DNA of 64,000 nucleotides from Symsagittifera roscoffensis (taxonomy: Eukaryota; Xenacoelomorpha; Acoela; Convolutidae): positions 69,970,223 to 70,034,222 of the forward strand of contig NC_087062.1 in assembly GCF_963678635.1 (NCBI RefSeq), read 5' to 3'. Numbering within the stretch: the stretch's first letter is position 1; each line of letters starts with the position of its first letter. The notes under the pieces were generated by a model. That model ran no database searches. It saw only the letters and a list, made by a program, of their open reading frames with translations, and had not been told where the DNA came from. Below, piece by piece: positions 1 through 12,737 of the stretch. Position numbers and translations under genes: made by a program.

Positions 1-339
1 TGGAACGATTGATTCCGTGTGATAACTGATGTTTGTGTTCCAGTTGCTCTCAAAGTATCTTCGATTTGGCAGTTCAAGGTTTTTGAAGTGCAAACTAACG
101 AAGTGAGGACATTTATTTAGGCCGTGTGGTTTTTCTCAGAAAGCCTTAGTTTGATCACGCTTAATTTGGTTTTTTTTAAGTTTGATTTTTGCTTTCTTGG
201 GTTTCAATTCAAAATGCTTTCTAAAAAGAAGACAAATTACGCTCTCAATTGCGAAAGTTAAAATGGCATAAAAAACGAATGACTTCTAGCTTCGAAAGTG
301 GATTTGTCTTAAGATTTTATCAGTTATTCAAATTATTTT

Positions 340-1560
340 TCAGGTAATGTCTTCAACTTAATTTTTCAGAAACTTTTTTCGGGTAATTTTGCAATTTCGT
401 TTTTCAGAATTTCTTTGTTGTAAAGCTCCCCTTCGCCTTTGTGTATTGAAGCTCTTTCAGTCTTGATTCAAAATACATTAGAAAGTTTCCGTCAACTTTT
501 TTCAGTGTCGAAAACAATGGTTTGAGATTTTTCGTCTAGTTTCGAGCGAGTAAAGCGAGCGAGCAGGCTTATTATAAATAAAGAAGGGTAGTCGCAGATT
601 AAGAGTTTAAAAAGCTTTGAATTTTTATGCGATCCCTAAAAAATCTACTTAAATAAGGTTTCAAATTTTTCTCAGCACCATCTTGGGTAAAATTAATCGA
701 AAGTTATTTTAAAAGTTCTGCGAAAAAAAATGACAAATTTTTATTTTTTTTTCTTGTCATTTTTCGGAGAAAACTGTTTTCCAAATGCTTATTTTACTAT
801 GTTTATTGGAAATGACCAAAACATAATCTTTAATGCAGCTCCTCTCATCACACCACACACAAAAAAAATTTAAACAAAAACTTTTTATGCAGTTTCATAT
901 GGTCGGAACATTCTGGGCTACTTGCATAGCAATCGGTTGTCCTTGTTTCTAATGTGTTTTTAATGACTTTCTTCTTCAGGCTAATTATCAACTTCTCTTT
1001 ATACAATGATCAAGTTTTCGTAGCTGTATTTCTTTCAAATTCTCAAGTTTAGTTTTTCTAGTAATTTCTTCAACTTAAATTTTCAGAAATTTATCAGGTA
1101 CTTTGCGCAATTTCGTTTTTCAGAATTTGTTTGTTGTAAGTTCCGCTTCGCCTTTGTGTATTAATTTTTCTTCAGTTTTGATTCAAAAGACATAAGGAAG
1201 TTTCCATTAACTTTTTTCAGTGTCGAAAACAATGGTTTGGAGTTTAAGATTTTTCGTTTAGATTCGAGCGAGTAAAGCGAGCGAACAGGCTAATTATAGA
1301 TAAAGAATAGGAGTAAAAAAGCTTTGAAGTTTTATGCGAACGCTGAAAACTCGATTAAAATAACTTTTCAATGTTTTCTCAGCGCCATCTTCGGAAAAAA
1401 TAATCGAAAGTTGTTTTAAAAAAATTCTGCGCAAACAGTTGACAAAATGTTTGATTTTTTGTTTTGTTTCATCATTTTTCGGAAAAAAAAACTGTTTTCC
1501 AAATGCCTACTTTACTATGTTTATCGGATAATGACTAAAACATAGTCTTTCGTGTCATTC
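340..1560. repeat. Tandem pair of a dispersed noncoding repeat (about 722-bp offset)
   Basis: Two diverged copies of one unit lie about 722 bp apart. Shared landmarks are a hairpin-like motif (GCTCC..CTTCGCCTTTGTGT) near 420 and 1137, the phrase CGAGCGAGTAAAGCGAGCGA near 543 and 1265, and a tail with AAACTGTTTTCCAAATGC near 770 and 1490. Related pieces recur at 4205-4720, 21150-21200, 21560-22080, 24760-24800 and 54380-54610, so this is a genome-wide family. No long open frame runs through it and no transposase is visible; a nonautonomous element is likely but its class is not recognised. The rest of 1-3700 shows no gene I can support. Confidence 0.6.
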
Positions 1561-2019
1561 CTTATTCCTCTGCGAAATGCAGTTAACTTGAGCTAAAATT
1601 CGGATTGAAATGTTATCGGTGTATGGGAAAAGGAGCTCAATTTTTCTCTTGCATCTATCAAATTTTTCTTTTTTTTTGTTTTACGGTGCCTTCGTTTTAT
1701 GTTGTCCAGCTTTGCTTGGGTTGGACTCGTCTGTGTCCAACTTAAGAATCCATGCAACGTTAACCGACTGTAGCCATAAGTCTGGGGGCTAGGGTAAGGA
1801 TTTTTGGTGTAACTAAAAAGGTGGCTAATTTTGTGCCGCGCGAGAAAACAATTTATGTGAACAGGAGAAAGCTGTTTAAAAGGGATATATATATATGTAT
1901 TTAAAATTGGACTGTAACCAGACCTGAGTTGAGAGAGCTTTCAAGGAGTGCTTCTTGAGAAGGATTAAGTTGCAGTTTTCCTGCATATGAATGGCAGTTT
2001 ACTAGGATTTGTTTTCCTC

Positions 2020-2100
2020 ATGAGTGGCTGGCGTAGCTGATTGATAGGGAAGTCGATTTGGATGCTAGAGCTTAGCAGTTTGATTCCCGTAGATTCCAAT
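2020..2100 (+). repeat. tRNA-like SINE head or tRNA pseudogene
   Basis: A polymerase III A-box-like stretch (TGGCGTAGCTGATTGATAGG) is followed about 35 bases later by a B-box-like stretch (AGTTTGATTCCC). The spacing fits a tRNA-derived SINE head. The stems do not fold into a clean functional tRNA by eye, so this is called a relic. Confidence 0.35.
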
Positions 2101-3329
2101 TGTTTTTGAAAACTCTTTTTTTTACCTTTTCAAAGCTACTTCTTGGCGTTTTTGCTTCGACTCTGTGTAAAATTTATAAACGAACTTAATTAGAGAATTC
2201 ATCTCAGATTTAAAAGGGCTTTTTGATTAAAAGAGCAGTTGGATAAAAAAACGTTTGTCTTTTAAAACGGCATAACATTTAAGGACGTACTTGACAAGGC
2301 AGCAAAGGGTCTGTCGGAAAAGTTATTCGGATGAAGTGAACGGTATGTGAAATAAGAAAAAATGACTGATAAAAAGAGTGGTGGTTTTTAACATAAGACT
2401 CGTTACTTCATTGTGCTGGTGGGCAGTTTGTGAAACTGGCAATCATTAAAATTTCTTGACGTTGAAAGAAGTTGAAGGTGATATAACAGCTATAAATCTC
2501 GAAACTTGAAATAGAATTAAATAGACTTTCTTCTTCCTTGTTCATTAACACCTATTCAAGTCTGTTAGCTGTTTGGTTGCAGTTATATGTTGCTTTTTAC
2601 TGTTTTCTGCAGCTAAACCTTGCCTCCATCTAAGAAAACAGCTAAATTTTTTAAAGAAATTGGTCTGAAAATGCTTTCATTGGGCTAAATCAGCTTTCTA
2701 GCATATCGACAAAGTTTTTGAGGTTGTCTCTGAGACTGAGTTGATGATTGCTTTTTTGAACTCGGTTAGTTTTTGTGGTTAATTGAAAGACCAAATTGAA
2801 CATTTTTGGTAAATATTTCTTGGCTTTTCATCTGAATACTTTTTATCCACGACAAGCAACATCATAGATCGCAAGTTTATAATCTCGCTTGATGTTTGGC
2901 TTGAAAATGCAATATGTCGTTCAGTTATTTCGTAGTTTTTGTGTTATGGCATTCATCATTCATGTGAACTTGTATGTTGCTTTTACTGTCAAAAAGACTG
3001 CAGCTTTTTTATCTTTAATTTTCTCTGCCAGTCTTATGTAGTTCCTGATGCGAATAGCTGGTCCGTATAAAAGATCTCAAGTAGCATTTTGAACACAGGA
3101 AAACTGTAATGAGAAGGTACGTTCGAACTCTCTCTATTCTAAAGCGAACTACACCACAGAACTATCTTGGCAGAATTTGAAGGCTTTGCTTCCTCCCTTA
3201 TCAGTTTATTGCAGATGTTTTCAGCTTCTAAGCATTAGAGCTTTCTTTTTCTCTATACAATTAAATTGAAAATATGCCATTGAAATTTTAGCTCTTATGA
3301 TATTTAAGAAAGCTGCTAATAAATATCTC

Positions 3330-3577
3330 AAGGGGGCACATGGATGCGCCAAAAACCGCGAAGGCTAGTTCTCGCCGAAAAGGGCAATTTTTTGGTCGAA
3401 AACTTTCAAGAAGTTCCCAAAAACTGCAGTTTTTAAGATTTTGCAAAATTTAGTTTCATAAGGTTTTTAGATTGCTCCGAAACCAATTTGATAAACCTGA
3501 AAAATTCCGACCAAATTTTTTTAGTCCCACCCCCCCCCCCCCCGAAAAATCCTAGACCCGCCCCTGTATACTCAGTT
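3330..3577. mobile_element. MITE fragment with C-tract and CGCCCCTG terminus
   Basis: A run of about 16 C residues near 3530 is followed by AAAATCCTAGACCCGCCCCTG, the same terminal motif as the better defined hAT-type MITE at 12738-12994 and the copy ending near 55782. The left end is not clear; a diverged G-rich motif near 3331 is a candidate. It lies just upstream of the first recognised TMEM168 exon. The proline-rich frame over the C-tract is not coding. Confidence 0.45.
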
Positions 3578-3709
3578 AACTTTGCGAGTCAATTGGCGAC
3601 TAATAGCAGAAGACCGCAGGTACTTGAACCATACACCTCTGTAATGGTATGTGTTGAATTGTTAATATTCGTTACGTATGTAATGTAACCTGATCTTATA
3701 TTTCCACAG

Positions 3710-6700
3710 AATATTTCGAAACAAAGCATTTGTTTTTGAAAAGTTTGATGATTACGTGTTTAGACAGCAAATGGACGTGAAAGTTTATTACCTGGTGAAG
3801 ACTATCCGCTACCTAGCAGACGTTTTGTTGCTGGCTGCTCTGTCGGTAGCACTGTACAACCAGTGGGAACTGACTAATGACGTCACAATCTCAATCTTAG
3901 CCATGATGAGCTGCTTTGTGTTCCCAGTGTCCATAGCATTCAGTTACTATTTCCAGATGCAGCCAGTCAGGTTATTTCAAAAAATATATATATAATTAAT
4001 TGTTTGATCACTTAAAAAGACTCACTAGAAAACTTCTATGTAATATTTTCAGCGAAATTGCTGATGTTAGATTTTAATTCTTTTCAAACTAATTTGAGTG
4101 AGTTGTTTAGTTTTGTTTTTCTGGGGTGGGAAAACTTTGTACCGTTGTTATAGAATTTGTCGTTTGGCAAGCTTGGTCATCTCGAAGTTACTTGGTGATT
4201 TTAAAATGAGCATGAGTAACAGCCGATAAATTTTTGTTCTGACCATTGAAAATGGGAAGGAACTTTGTATTCGGGTGTTTTAGTAGTTTTCTTTTCAACT
4301 TTTTGTTTTTCACGCAAAATCATATAACACGATTAATCAACGGAATGGGTCGAGTGATATATCCTATTAAAGCCCTTTCAGTCGTTATTCGAACAAATAT
4401 TCGAAAGGTGTCGAGAAAATTTGTTTTGAAATTTTTGGTCTAATTTTAAGCTAATAAGGTGAGCATGCAGGCTTACAATAGCTTATTTATGCTTAATTTA
4501 AGCCGTGGAAATAGTTTTACTCCAGTAAACTTAGTTTTTGGTGCCAATTTGGGAATCAAAAAAATTCTGCGAAAAAAATTTGAAAAATAATATGAAATTT
4601 TTGTTTTTGTTTTTCTTTAGTTATTTTTTCTAGAAAAACAGTTTTCCAATTGGCCTATATTACTATATGACTGTCAAATATGTCTAACTTTTTTTTGTTC
4701 GCACCACGCAGTAACCGGCTATCCTTGTTTTATTTTAGAAACAATATTGGTCAAAATTGAAAATTTTGGTGCCAATCCAATCCAGCGCTTGCCTTGACCA
4801 ATATTGTTGTTAATCATCATCGTCATCATTATCATAATCGTCAATATTCTTTATTTTAGATGTATCATCTTGTAAGGTATTAGACTTGTGTTTTAGCCAA
4901 GTAATCTACTCTTTGTGGGTTGGAGCTCTGATTGGTGTCAATGTTTTCCTCTCTCGTGAGACGGAGAAGATCTACCCACCCACCCAGCAGCACCAGAAAC
5001 AGACAACAGAACCCCTTTTTAGCTGGGAGTTTGGCAAACAGCTGGTAGACGGGATCCTTGTTGTTCATATAATAGTCTTCATCATATACAGTTTCACAGA
5101 ACGGGTGACTGGCTTGACTCAGTTTGACACCAAATGGATCCACGAGACACAGCTCTTCGTACTCATAGGCTTCGGAGTAGCAGGAACCATCTCAGATCTG
5201 TACCTCGACGTTTGTTTGTACCTCATAGCATTGGCAGTAACTATAATAGCCATTAGGATGAAATCCTATTGGGCACTTGCTAACCTGGCCTCGCTTCTCG
5301 CAATTTCGAATTGCTGCTTCTTCCCCGCGCTAAATATATCGCCAAATAGTTTGCTTATAATAGCATTCATAACGGGGCTAGTTACGGGTCCAATCCTTGA
5401 CTTGTACTTCAACCCCAGCTCGGTTTTCGACCGCTATATGCCTTTGTTCAAAGTGAAATACTTGCTAAAGTTGCTGCTAGTTGTCCTAATAATGTGCCTG
5501 CAGTTGATATTTTTCACGATTTGTGCGAAAACTGTGATGTCTGGTGAGCGAATCTACGTCACCATCCCGGGATTCATAGTGTTCGGATTCCTGTGGGTTT
5601 GCTTTCACTTAGTTTACTTCCTTACTATGTGGAACCTTATGAATCGAGTGACGGATTGCATGCCACATATTTCGAAACTAGACGAAAACACAAACGCGAG
5701 GTTGAGTAAAGTTATGGCTTCGAAAGGCATGCGCTACTATTGCATAATCTCACAGCGGTTAGTAACCATGGCGGTATTGACTTCAGTGCTTTTAGGAGGT
5801 GTTGCATGGCAAGCGAACACGACTTACATGTCTCTTTTCTTGGTCATTCTCCCTATTGAATGTCTGAGTTTGTCTCTTTTGAATGAACTTAGCTGCACTG
5901 TTGGGGGAACTTGCGTTGGTTATGCTTTGATAGCCCCAAACAATATTTACAGAAACGATGGAAATGTGACTCCGCTGCCGCAGAATCACGTGCAGGACTT
6001 GAATGTTAGAACGACAGAGCTTCTAGTAGCAATTCAAAACTTTTTCCGAGATCACTTGATTGACATGTATGGATGCGATTATAGCGTGAATGGATTAGAG
6101 CCAAAAATTATGGAAAATAAAGTGAAGGCTCTTTTCGGAAGTAGTACAACTGATGGAATAAAGTATGACTCTTATATTTTATACTATAGTGGACATACAT
6201 ACCAAAACGGAGACTGGGCCATGAATGATGGAACGGCCGTTACGCTATCGAACATTCTTGATTGGTGGCGCGAAAAAATGGACGATAAGTCCTCACGTTT
6301 GATCATTATGGTAGACTCCATAAATGGGCATCAGTGGAAAAAGAGTGTGAAAAATTGTAAAAATGTTTGCGTTGGGCTGCAATCGATTCAGATTCCGAGA
6401 AATAAGAAAAGGGATGTGGACATCGGGCTTAAAACAGGAGAGTTTACCCGAGATTGGATTGCGTTTAACTCTACAAACCAGACGAAAGATATCAACGGCC
6501 TGAGTATTCCAGAGTTTGCCTATTATACCGTATCGTCATTATGGAGTGACTATACTTTCAAAATGCCGAGCGATGCAGATATCATGAGTCATTCTCAGCT
6601 CCATTTTCCGAGGTTCACGTGGCCGTTTATCAAAATTGTGAGCTGTCCCTACTGGTCGATAAACTTGCTGTTTTGCGAGCCGCTGATTTCAGTGCTGCGT

Positions 6701-6772
6701 AGACTCAAAATGCAGTGGCTGCCGCCTAAAATTTTAGATACGGGTCACGGGTTTTATTTAGTGAGCTCTTGA
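3710..6772 (+). CDS. TMEM168: TMEM168-like multi-pass membrane protein (two exons seen)
   Basis: Transmembrane protein 168 is a conserved animal membrane protein; its biochemical role is poorly defined. Exon A is 3710-3970 (acceptor TTTCCACAG, donor GTTATT) and exon B is 4897-6772 (acceptor TTGTGTTTTAG). Both junctions agree in phase 2, giving a Ser codon across the intron. The first in-frame ATG is 3771, but the frame stays open back to 3710, so coding may begin in an upstream exon that I cannot identify. The product is about 690 residues if started at 3771, near the family length. The first two thirds hold about ten hydrophobic segments; the soluble C-terminal part contains the family signatures DSYILYYSGHT, a DWWREK stretch and SSRLIIMVDS. 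The stop is TGA at 6770. The intron contains a dispersed repeat. The family assignment is from recognition of conserved blocks; no alignment was run. Confidence 0.88.
4205..4720 (+). repeat. Dispersed noncoding repeat inside the TMEM168 intron
   Basis: This intron segment is related to 21560-22080 and 54380-54610, which lie in the opposite orientation. Shared phrases are CACGCAAAATCAT/ATGATTTTGCATGAAAAC and a motif reading GATATATCC. The tail also resembles the repeat at 340-1560 (AAAACAGTTTTCCAA). No transposase frame is visible. Confidence 0.5.
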
Positions 6773-7139
6773 ATAATTAAGTTTTAGAGGCTGTTCTCAT
6801 GACAGAAAGTCCAAATTGCAGGTTCAGTGCAAATTAAAGTTAGTGTTTTTCACTCTTAATTACAGATTTTTTTCTGACTGAATTCTGTTTCAATTGTTTA
6901 TTTGCTGCTAGTCGGTCATTATGTCATGAGCGATTCCTCGTAAATTTAAATCATCGCTGTTATTATTAGTATGAATCAAAAATTGTTTCTCCTATTTTCA
7001 TTTTACGGCCGTTAAAAGGTCGCTGTTGTGTATTTATGATAAAAAAATAATTGATAAATTTTCCTATATGAAGATTCTGCTTTACCGTATCAATCTAGTT
7101 TTCACTAAGTATCTTTTTTTAGAGGCTGGTCAGTTTACA

Positions 7140-8470
7140 ATCCGCGTAGTTTGTTTAATCCGCCATATACAAGGAAAAGTTGGCATCAAGAACTAAGCTA
7201 TTTTCAAATCAGGGAATATCATTTACCGTCATCCAGCTGTACACGTAGTGTAGCATTTGCTCCAAACCTCTTGTGTTTGATTCCAGATGCAGGATGCAAT
7301 TTTTTAAATGATTGTTCTATATTCTTTAGCCATTTTTACACAAGCAAAGCTTGTGTGATAGCATGAACTCTCTTTTTTTTAACTAAGACGCAAATATTAG
7401 TGTTCATTTTGAAAGTTTTCTTTTGTTGCAGTATCTGCATAAGATAAATAACCAGCTATTAAGTACAGTCAATGCTAAGGATATAAACACAGACTATTTT
7501 TTTTTACTAATAGCACTTAGGTATCATGGATCTGTAGCGTAGAGGTAGGGAAGGAGACCCGCAAGAAAACAGAGGGTTCAGACCTGAGGAGGGTCGGCTG
7601 TTTTTAATGAGCTTTTTCGTATACTAGGTAAAATGCGTCCGCTTTATAAATTGAGGCATGTTAGTTGGTGAGTTTTCTTTTCAAATTGACTGGTTCTGCC
7701 AATGCTTCATAATTGGCTTGCGTCACTTAGCAATTACGTAGACTCATAATTAGCGTGCGTCACTCCAGAAATCATGTAGACTCAAAGTTTTACTCATTCA
7801 GTATTTCTCAGTAGCTTTATCGGTCATTTATTTGCTTGTTTATGCGAAGTGCAAATTCGCAATTGTGTTAAAATTCCTAATGGTGTAGTGCATTTTTTTG
7901 TGTTTCAATCCTTTTTTCGTATCTGTGGGTGGGAGAAAAAAGATAATTTTTAGTTTCCAAAAAGGACTTCACATATCGAGTTTTTTATTAAAATTAGTCT
8001 AACTTTTCTAGTTGGTTGGTTGAGATCATAGGCACTGTCTGTTTACTAATTTTTTCTGCAATTACTCACTTAAAGCTAATCCGGAAATTTTAAGCTTGTG
8101 GGTTACTTTTTGAATTCGGTTTTTCGCTGTATTGTTTTTAAGACTCGATAAACGTAGTTCAGACTTTTATAAAGGTCGTAATGGATTTTCAGGACAAAGT
8201 CTTAAAATTAGTTCAGGCTCAAATGTATTACTTATTCACGATTTCAGTTTTGGTTTCTTTTTAAGCTCAGTTTTTCACATTGTTCAAAAAAAATCCACTG
8301 TCAAACAGCCAAAGTGTAGAGGTCACGAGAAACGTGATCGATTTCTTATTTCGAAAATGGATTTTGAATATCAGATATCCCTGCGAAACGAAAAAAAAAT
8401 ATAAATATTTAATTATCCAGTTACATCTAGTTGGGTTAATTTTTTTTATCAAAAAGACTCAATCATAGCT
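7140..8470. repeat. Segment related to 11280-12180; low-copy dispersed repeat
   Basis: Several blocks appear in the same order at 11280-12180: a block around TAGTGTAGCATTTGCT, a block around CGTATCTGTGGGTG, a block with TTGGTTGGTTGAGATCATAG and TTAAAGCTAATCCG, and a block ending in CAGCGAAAGTGTACAGGTCACG-type sequence. The last block recurs alone near 10640-10990 and 23640-23930. A tRNA-like patch lies inside. Between 6773 and 7140 I see only 3' flank of TMEM168, with an ATTAAA near 6833 as a weak polyadenylation signal. Confidence 0.5.
7525..7605 (+). repeat. tRNA-like SINE head
   Basis: An A-box-like stretch (GTAGCGTAGAGGTAGGG) and a B-box-like stretch (AGGGTTCAGACCTGAG) are correctly ordered and spaced for an internal pol III promoter. 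It is unlikely to be a working tRNA because the acceptor arms do not pair. Confidence 0.35.
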
Positions 8471-8561
8471 TTAACGCCGTCTCTTTTTTTGAGAAAAGCG
8501 AGATTTTGTCCCAAAAAAATCATTTTTAGGGAGCAAGTTTTTTTCTGTTTAATTGCGTTCA

Positions 8562-8831
8562 ATGAATTTTAGTCGTATTATTAACCCTAATGTTATTGAT
8601 GACTGTAATGCTATTCACGAACTCTTCGAAATTGATCTGAAAAAAGACTCTACCAATTTTGTGCCTGTGAGAAAGTTGGATCTGGGTATGGCTGCAAATC
8701 GTTCTCTGGGAAAACTCGAATTTTTGAAAGTGTCAGCAGGTCATGATTTCCATGTGCAAAGACTTGATTCAGTAGTCACCTATCAAGTTTGCTCTTGTGC
8801 GCAATCTGATCTGTCTCGCTCCGAAAACAAT
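8562..8831 (+). CDS. Candidate first coding exon of an unrecognised gene
   Basis: An ATG at 8562 opens a frame of 90 codons with balanced codon use, unlike the AT-rich noise around it, and it reaches a plausible donor AATG/GTAATTT at 8832. The peptide begins MNFSRIINPNVIDD and contains acidic and basic patches with two Cys near its end (VCSCAQS). I do not recognise it and cannot find a matching downstream exon. It could be a leftover of an old element. Confidence is low. Confidence 0.3.
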
Positions 8832-9494
8832 GGTAATTTAACTTTTTTGATAGCTCTTTTGCAAGTTTGAGACTAAATGTTAGGGCCCGAGCTTCTAATT
8901 GTCAGGGCGAGAGTTAAAATATACCGTGTGGCAACTCCGATCTATTCCAATTTTCTGTTGGTTATGTTTACCCTTGTGAGCAATGGGTATGGCAATCGGG
9001 TACTTGACTGTTTCCCGTAATTGACTTTGTTCACAGAATGGTCAAAATTAGAAAGGTTATTTGACGAATTGCAAAGAGGTTTAATATTGATATGCGCACA
9101 TAGTTCAAGCTATTAATTATCTTTCGAGAAAATACAATTTTGAGACTGTGTAAGTGCAACTGTTGTTGAGTATTGTGAACAAGTCCAATTTCATCTTTTG
9201 GCAAAATTTTGATTGAAAAACCAGTTTCCATTATTGTACTGTACTTGTTTTAACAAATGGTTTTTTCAAATGTTGAACTCGTGGGAACAATTTATACAAG
9301 AGATTTACAGGCATGGCATGCTGTTCATCTGAATTTTGTATTTCATTTCAAGTTTGCGAAATAATTTTTGACAGTGTTTTCACAAAAGTCATACTTTTTT
9401 TGTTTATATTACGTTTTGTGTGTTAATGTTTTAATCTTTAGGTACCTGATGTATACTAAATCAACTTTATTTTTTAACAAATATGTAATTTATA

Positions 9495-10080
9495 GTTTAT
9501 CTATCTATTCATATATTACTAGAAAGCTTTTCATGAGATATATGCTTAAGAAGTCTCTTTCTTGTGTGTTACAATACTGCAACATTGTATTGCTCTAAAT
9601 GATTTTAAAAAAATTTTGTTAAGGAATGTATAAGGTCGTTTTTCTGTTCCAAAATGCGATTGATCGATATCAGTTTTCCAAGGTTATCTAGGGTTTTAAC
9701 CAAAGCTTTCCATTTTTATATGGAGGATTTTAACTACAGGTCTGCATTTTTTGTACATAGTTCACCATCTACTATATGTGATCTGTATCTATCTATTCAT
9801 GCATTACTAAAAAGCTTTTTAATGAGATATATGCTTAAGAAGTCTCATTCTTGTGTGTTACAATACTGCTACATTGTATTGCTCTAAATGATTTTAAAAA
9901 ATTTTTGTTAAGGAATGTATAAGGTCGTTTTTCTGTTCCAAAATGCGATTGATCGATATCAGTTTTCCAAGGTTATCTAGGGTTTTAACCAAAGGTTTCC
10001 ATTTTTATATGGAGGGTTTTAACACAGGTCTGCATTTTTTTGTACATAATTCACCATCTACTATATGTGATCTGTATTCT
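9495..10080. repeat. Two tandem copies of a 288-bp unit
   Basis: The unit containing GAGATATATGCTTAAGAAGTCTC and ATGCGATTGATCGATATCAG is repeated at about 288-bp spacing (for example 9654 and 9942), with roughly 95 percent identity by eye. Short frames over it end alike in both copies and show no sign of coding. The function is unknown. Confidence 0.7.
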
Positions 10081-10639
10081 AATCATGGCTGAAGAAGATA
10101 ACGTCCAGTTTTTATACGAAAATCCAAAACTGATATGACCGTTCTTGTTACAAGTTATTTTTCTCCATTTTAAGATTTGATTATTACTGAGTTCTTGTCT
10201 AATATTTTAGACAAAATTAGTGTGAAAGTGAAACATTGTTATTGCATTGTATCGGCGAGAATGCTTTTTTCGTTTTCGACATAAGTAACGAAATAAAATT
10301 GAAAATCACTCATACTCTGTACCTAGTCTTGAGATTTCATGAAAATTGCTCCTGAAATTAGAAACGATTACGTTGTTCTGGGTGCCTCGAGTCTCGAGGT
10401 TATAGATTCAAGTCTGAGCAGCGATTGAAGCTCCAAAACTTATTAGTTTAGGACATATGGTCTTTTCTAACAAAACTATTTTTTTTGCTACCCATGGTTC
10501 AGATAAAGAAACACATTTCAGCAATTTGAAGGTTGAGTTCCGACGTTGCTTCAACCAAGAGAGAATTAACTACTGCAGAAGACTTGGTGCTCATTTTTTA
10601 AGAGTTGTTGAGTGCTCATTTTTTAAGCGTTGTTGAACG

Positions 10640-10990
10640 TAGTTCAGACTCTTATATAGGTAGCGTTTATTGTTTTTTTCTTTTCGTTTTATTGAGGAAG
10701 TCTTAAAGTTTGTTCACGCTAAAATTTGATTTTTCGCGGTTTGACTTTTGATTTATTTTCATAAGTTCAGTTCTTTTCCTTTGTTAAAAGGAGTTCTTCT
10801 CCTTTGTTAAAAGGAGTTCTTTTCCTTCGTAAAAAGGAAGGAAAACTCTACTGTCGAACAGCAAGTGTAGAGGTCATGCAAAACGTTATCGAGTTATAGT
10901 TTCGGAAATAAATTTTGTGAAAATTAATTTTCAATTTTCACAGTAGAATGAAAACTTTACCTTTTGGTCCAGTATTCTCGATTTGGTGCA
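10640..10990. repeat. Dispersed repeat containing a triplicated 23-bp palindromic unit
   Basis: The block resembles parts of 8130-8470, 11870-12180 and 23640-23930 (all contain a TCGAACAGC..GTGTA.AGGTCA core). Inside it, 10771-10840 holds three tandem units of 23-24 bp, each with the small inverted repeat CTCCTTT/AAAAGGAG. Confidence 0.55.
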
Positions 10991-11279
10991 ATTTTTATTA
11001 AAACAACTCTCAATCAAAATTTGTTCAAGATGTTTGAAGAGTTTTAAGGCTATTTGTTTTTTCTTGAAATTCGAAAGATTTTTCAAAAAACAATTTAAGT
11101 TTGTTTTCTGTTTCTTTTTTCAATCTGCGTAGTAAACCAACTGCGCGGATTGGAAAAAAATTTCACCTATCTTTTGAAAAATCATGGTTTTAAGTTTTCA
11201 AGAAAAAACAAATGACCTTAAAGCTGTTTGGTTTTCTAGAACAATTCATGATTGATACTTTTTTGATAAAAATAGCTCA

Positions 11280-12180
11280 AATTCTGGAAATTTGACTAAA
11301 CCGCCATACTCAAGGATAAATTGAGATGAGAAACTGGGCTTTTTCAAATAAGGGAATAGCATTTACCGTCTCGCAGCTGTACACATAGTGTAGCGTTTGC
11401 TTCAAGCTTCAAAGCACTTGTGTTTGGATCCTGTTACGACAGCTTGCAATTTTTAAAACAATGGTCCTATATTCTTCAGCCATTAAAAAAATATATATGG
11501 TGCAGTGCATTTTCTTGTGTTTCAATACTTTTAACCGTATCTGTGGGTGCAAAAAAGTTCTTCTCTGGGGTATAAAGTCGATAAAATAAATAAGTTATCA
11601 AAACCATTTAGTTTGAACATAATGAAATAAAAAAGGTTATTGAAATTAAAGGAGCTTTTAAACTAAATACTGTTTTATAGTGTTTTTGGAAACGGAGTTT
11701 TTTAAATCAGTCAAAATTTTATAGTTGGTTGGTTGAGATCATAGACACTTTTCCAATTGTCTGTTTGCTATTTTTTCTGCTTTTACTTACTTAAAGCTAA
11801 TCCGAAATTTGTTAGCTTGTGGGTGAGTTTTTGAATTAGGTTTTTTTGCTGTATTGTTTTCAACATTCTATAAACGTAGTTCAGACTCTTATAAAAGTCG
11901 TAATAATTTGTTGTTTTTTTTTTAACAAAGTCTGAAAATTTGTTCAGGCTCAAAGGTATTACTTTTTTACGGTTTCAGTTTTGGTTTCTTTTTAAGCGCA
12001 GTTTATTTCCTCTGTTCAAAGGAAGGCAAACTCCACTATCGAACAGCGAAAGTGTACAGGTCACGAAAAACCCGATCGTCCTATAATTTTGAAAGTGTAA
12101 TTTGATTTTCAGATGTCCCAGAAAAATAGAAATTTTACTTATTGATTCATTTTTCTCAAAGTTATCGAAAACGTGTTTAA
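11280..12180. repeat. Second copy of the 7140-8470 repeat
   Basis: Order and orientation of the shared blocks match the 7140-8470 segment, with insertions and deletions between them. No conserved reading frame runs through both copies, so the duplicated material is noncoding. From 12180 to 12730 I see nothing that can be named. Confidence 0.5.
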
Positions 12181-12737
12181 CTTATATTGTTGAAGCACTT
12201 CAAATGGCTTTAAGGCCTTTTGTTTTTTTTTTGAAATGCAAAAGATTTTTCGAAAACTGTTTTTTTTTATTACTTGCGCTCATTAAATCCTTTCCAACTG
12301 TCTGTTAGCTCTGTTCACTACATTCTTGAATGTGCTCGACATTATTTAAATTTTCAAAGCGTTTTTCAACTGTTGATTGCTCTTTTGACGAAAGTATTAA
12401 CAGCTATGAGTATATCAAACTTGTCACCTGGATAAAGTTTCTGTCTTTTGAATTGGATCGATGATAATACTGTTTGCGAAATTCTAGCCTTCGTCACATC
12501 GACTGAGGAGTTTACTTTTAACTTTGGTTTTCTCTCTCTGGAGTTTGGCCTTTGATGCTGATTTAATGCTCATATTCTTATTCAAGCCCATTGATGACTG
12601 ATTTAAATTGATCGTTCTCATTCAAATCCGTTTTTGAAACTATTAAACAGGCTCATCCAAACAATTAGCCTTATAAAAGCGCGATGCTCGCTTTCCGGCA
12701 TTGAATGTATGAGTGTGTGAAAAAAGGTTTCGTTAGG

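Noticed and set aside
3488-3688. Proline-rich frame upstream of TMEM168
   Set aside because: The prolines are the C-tract of a MITE end.
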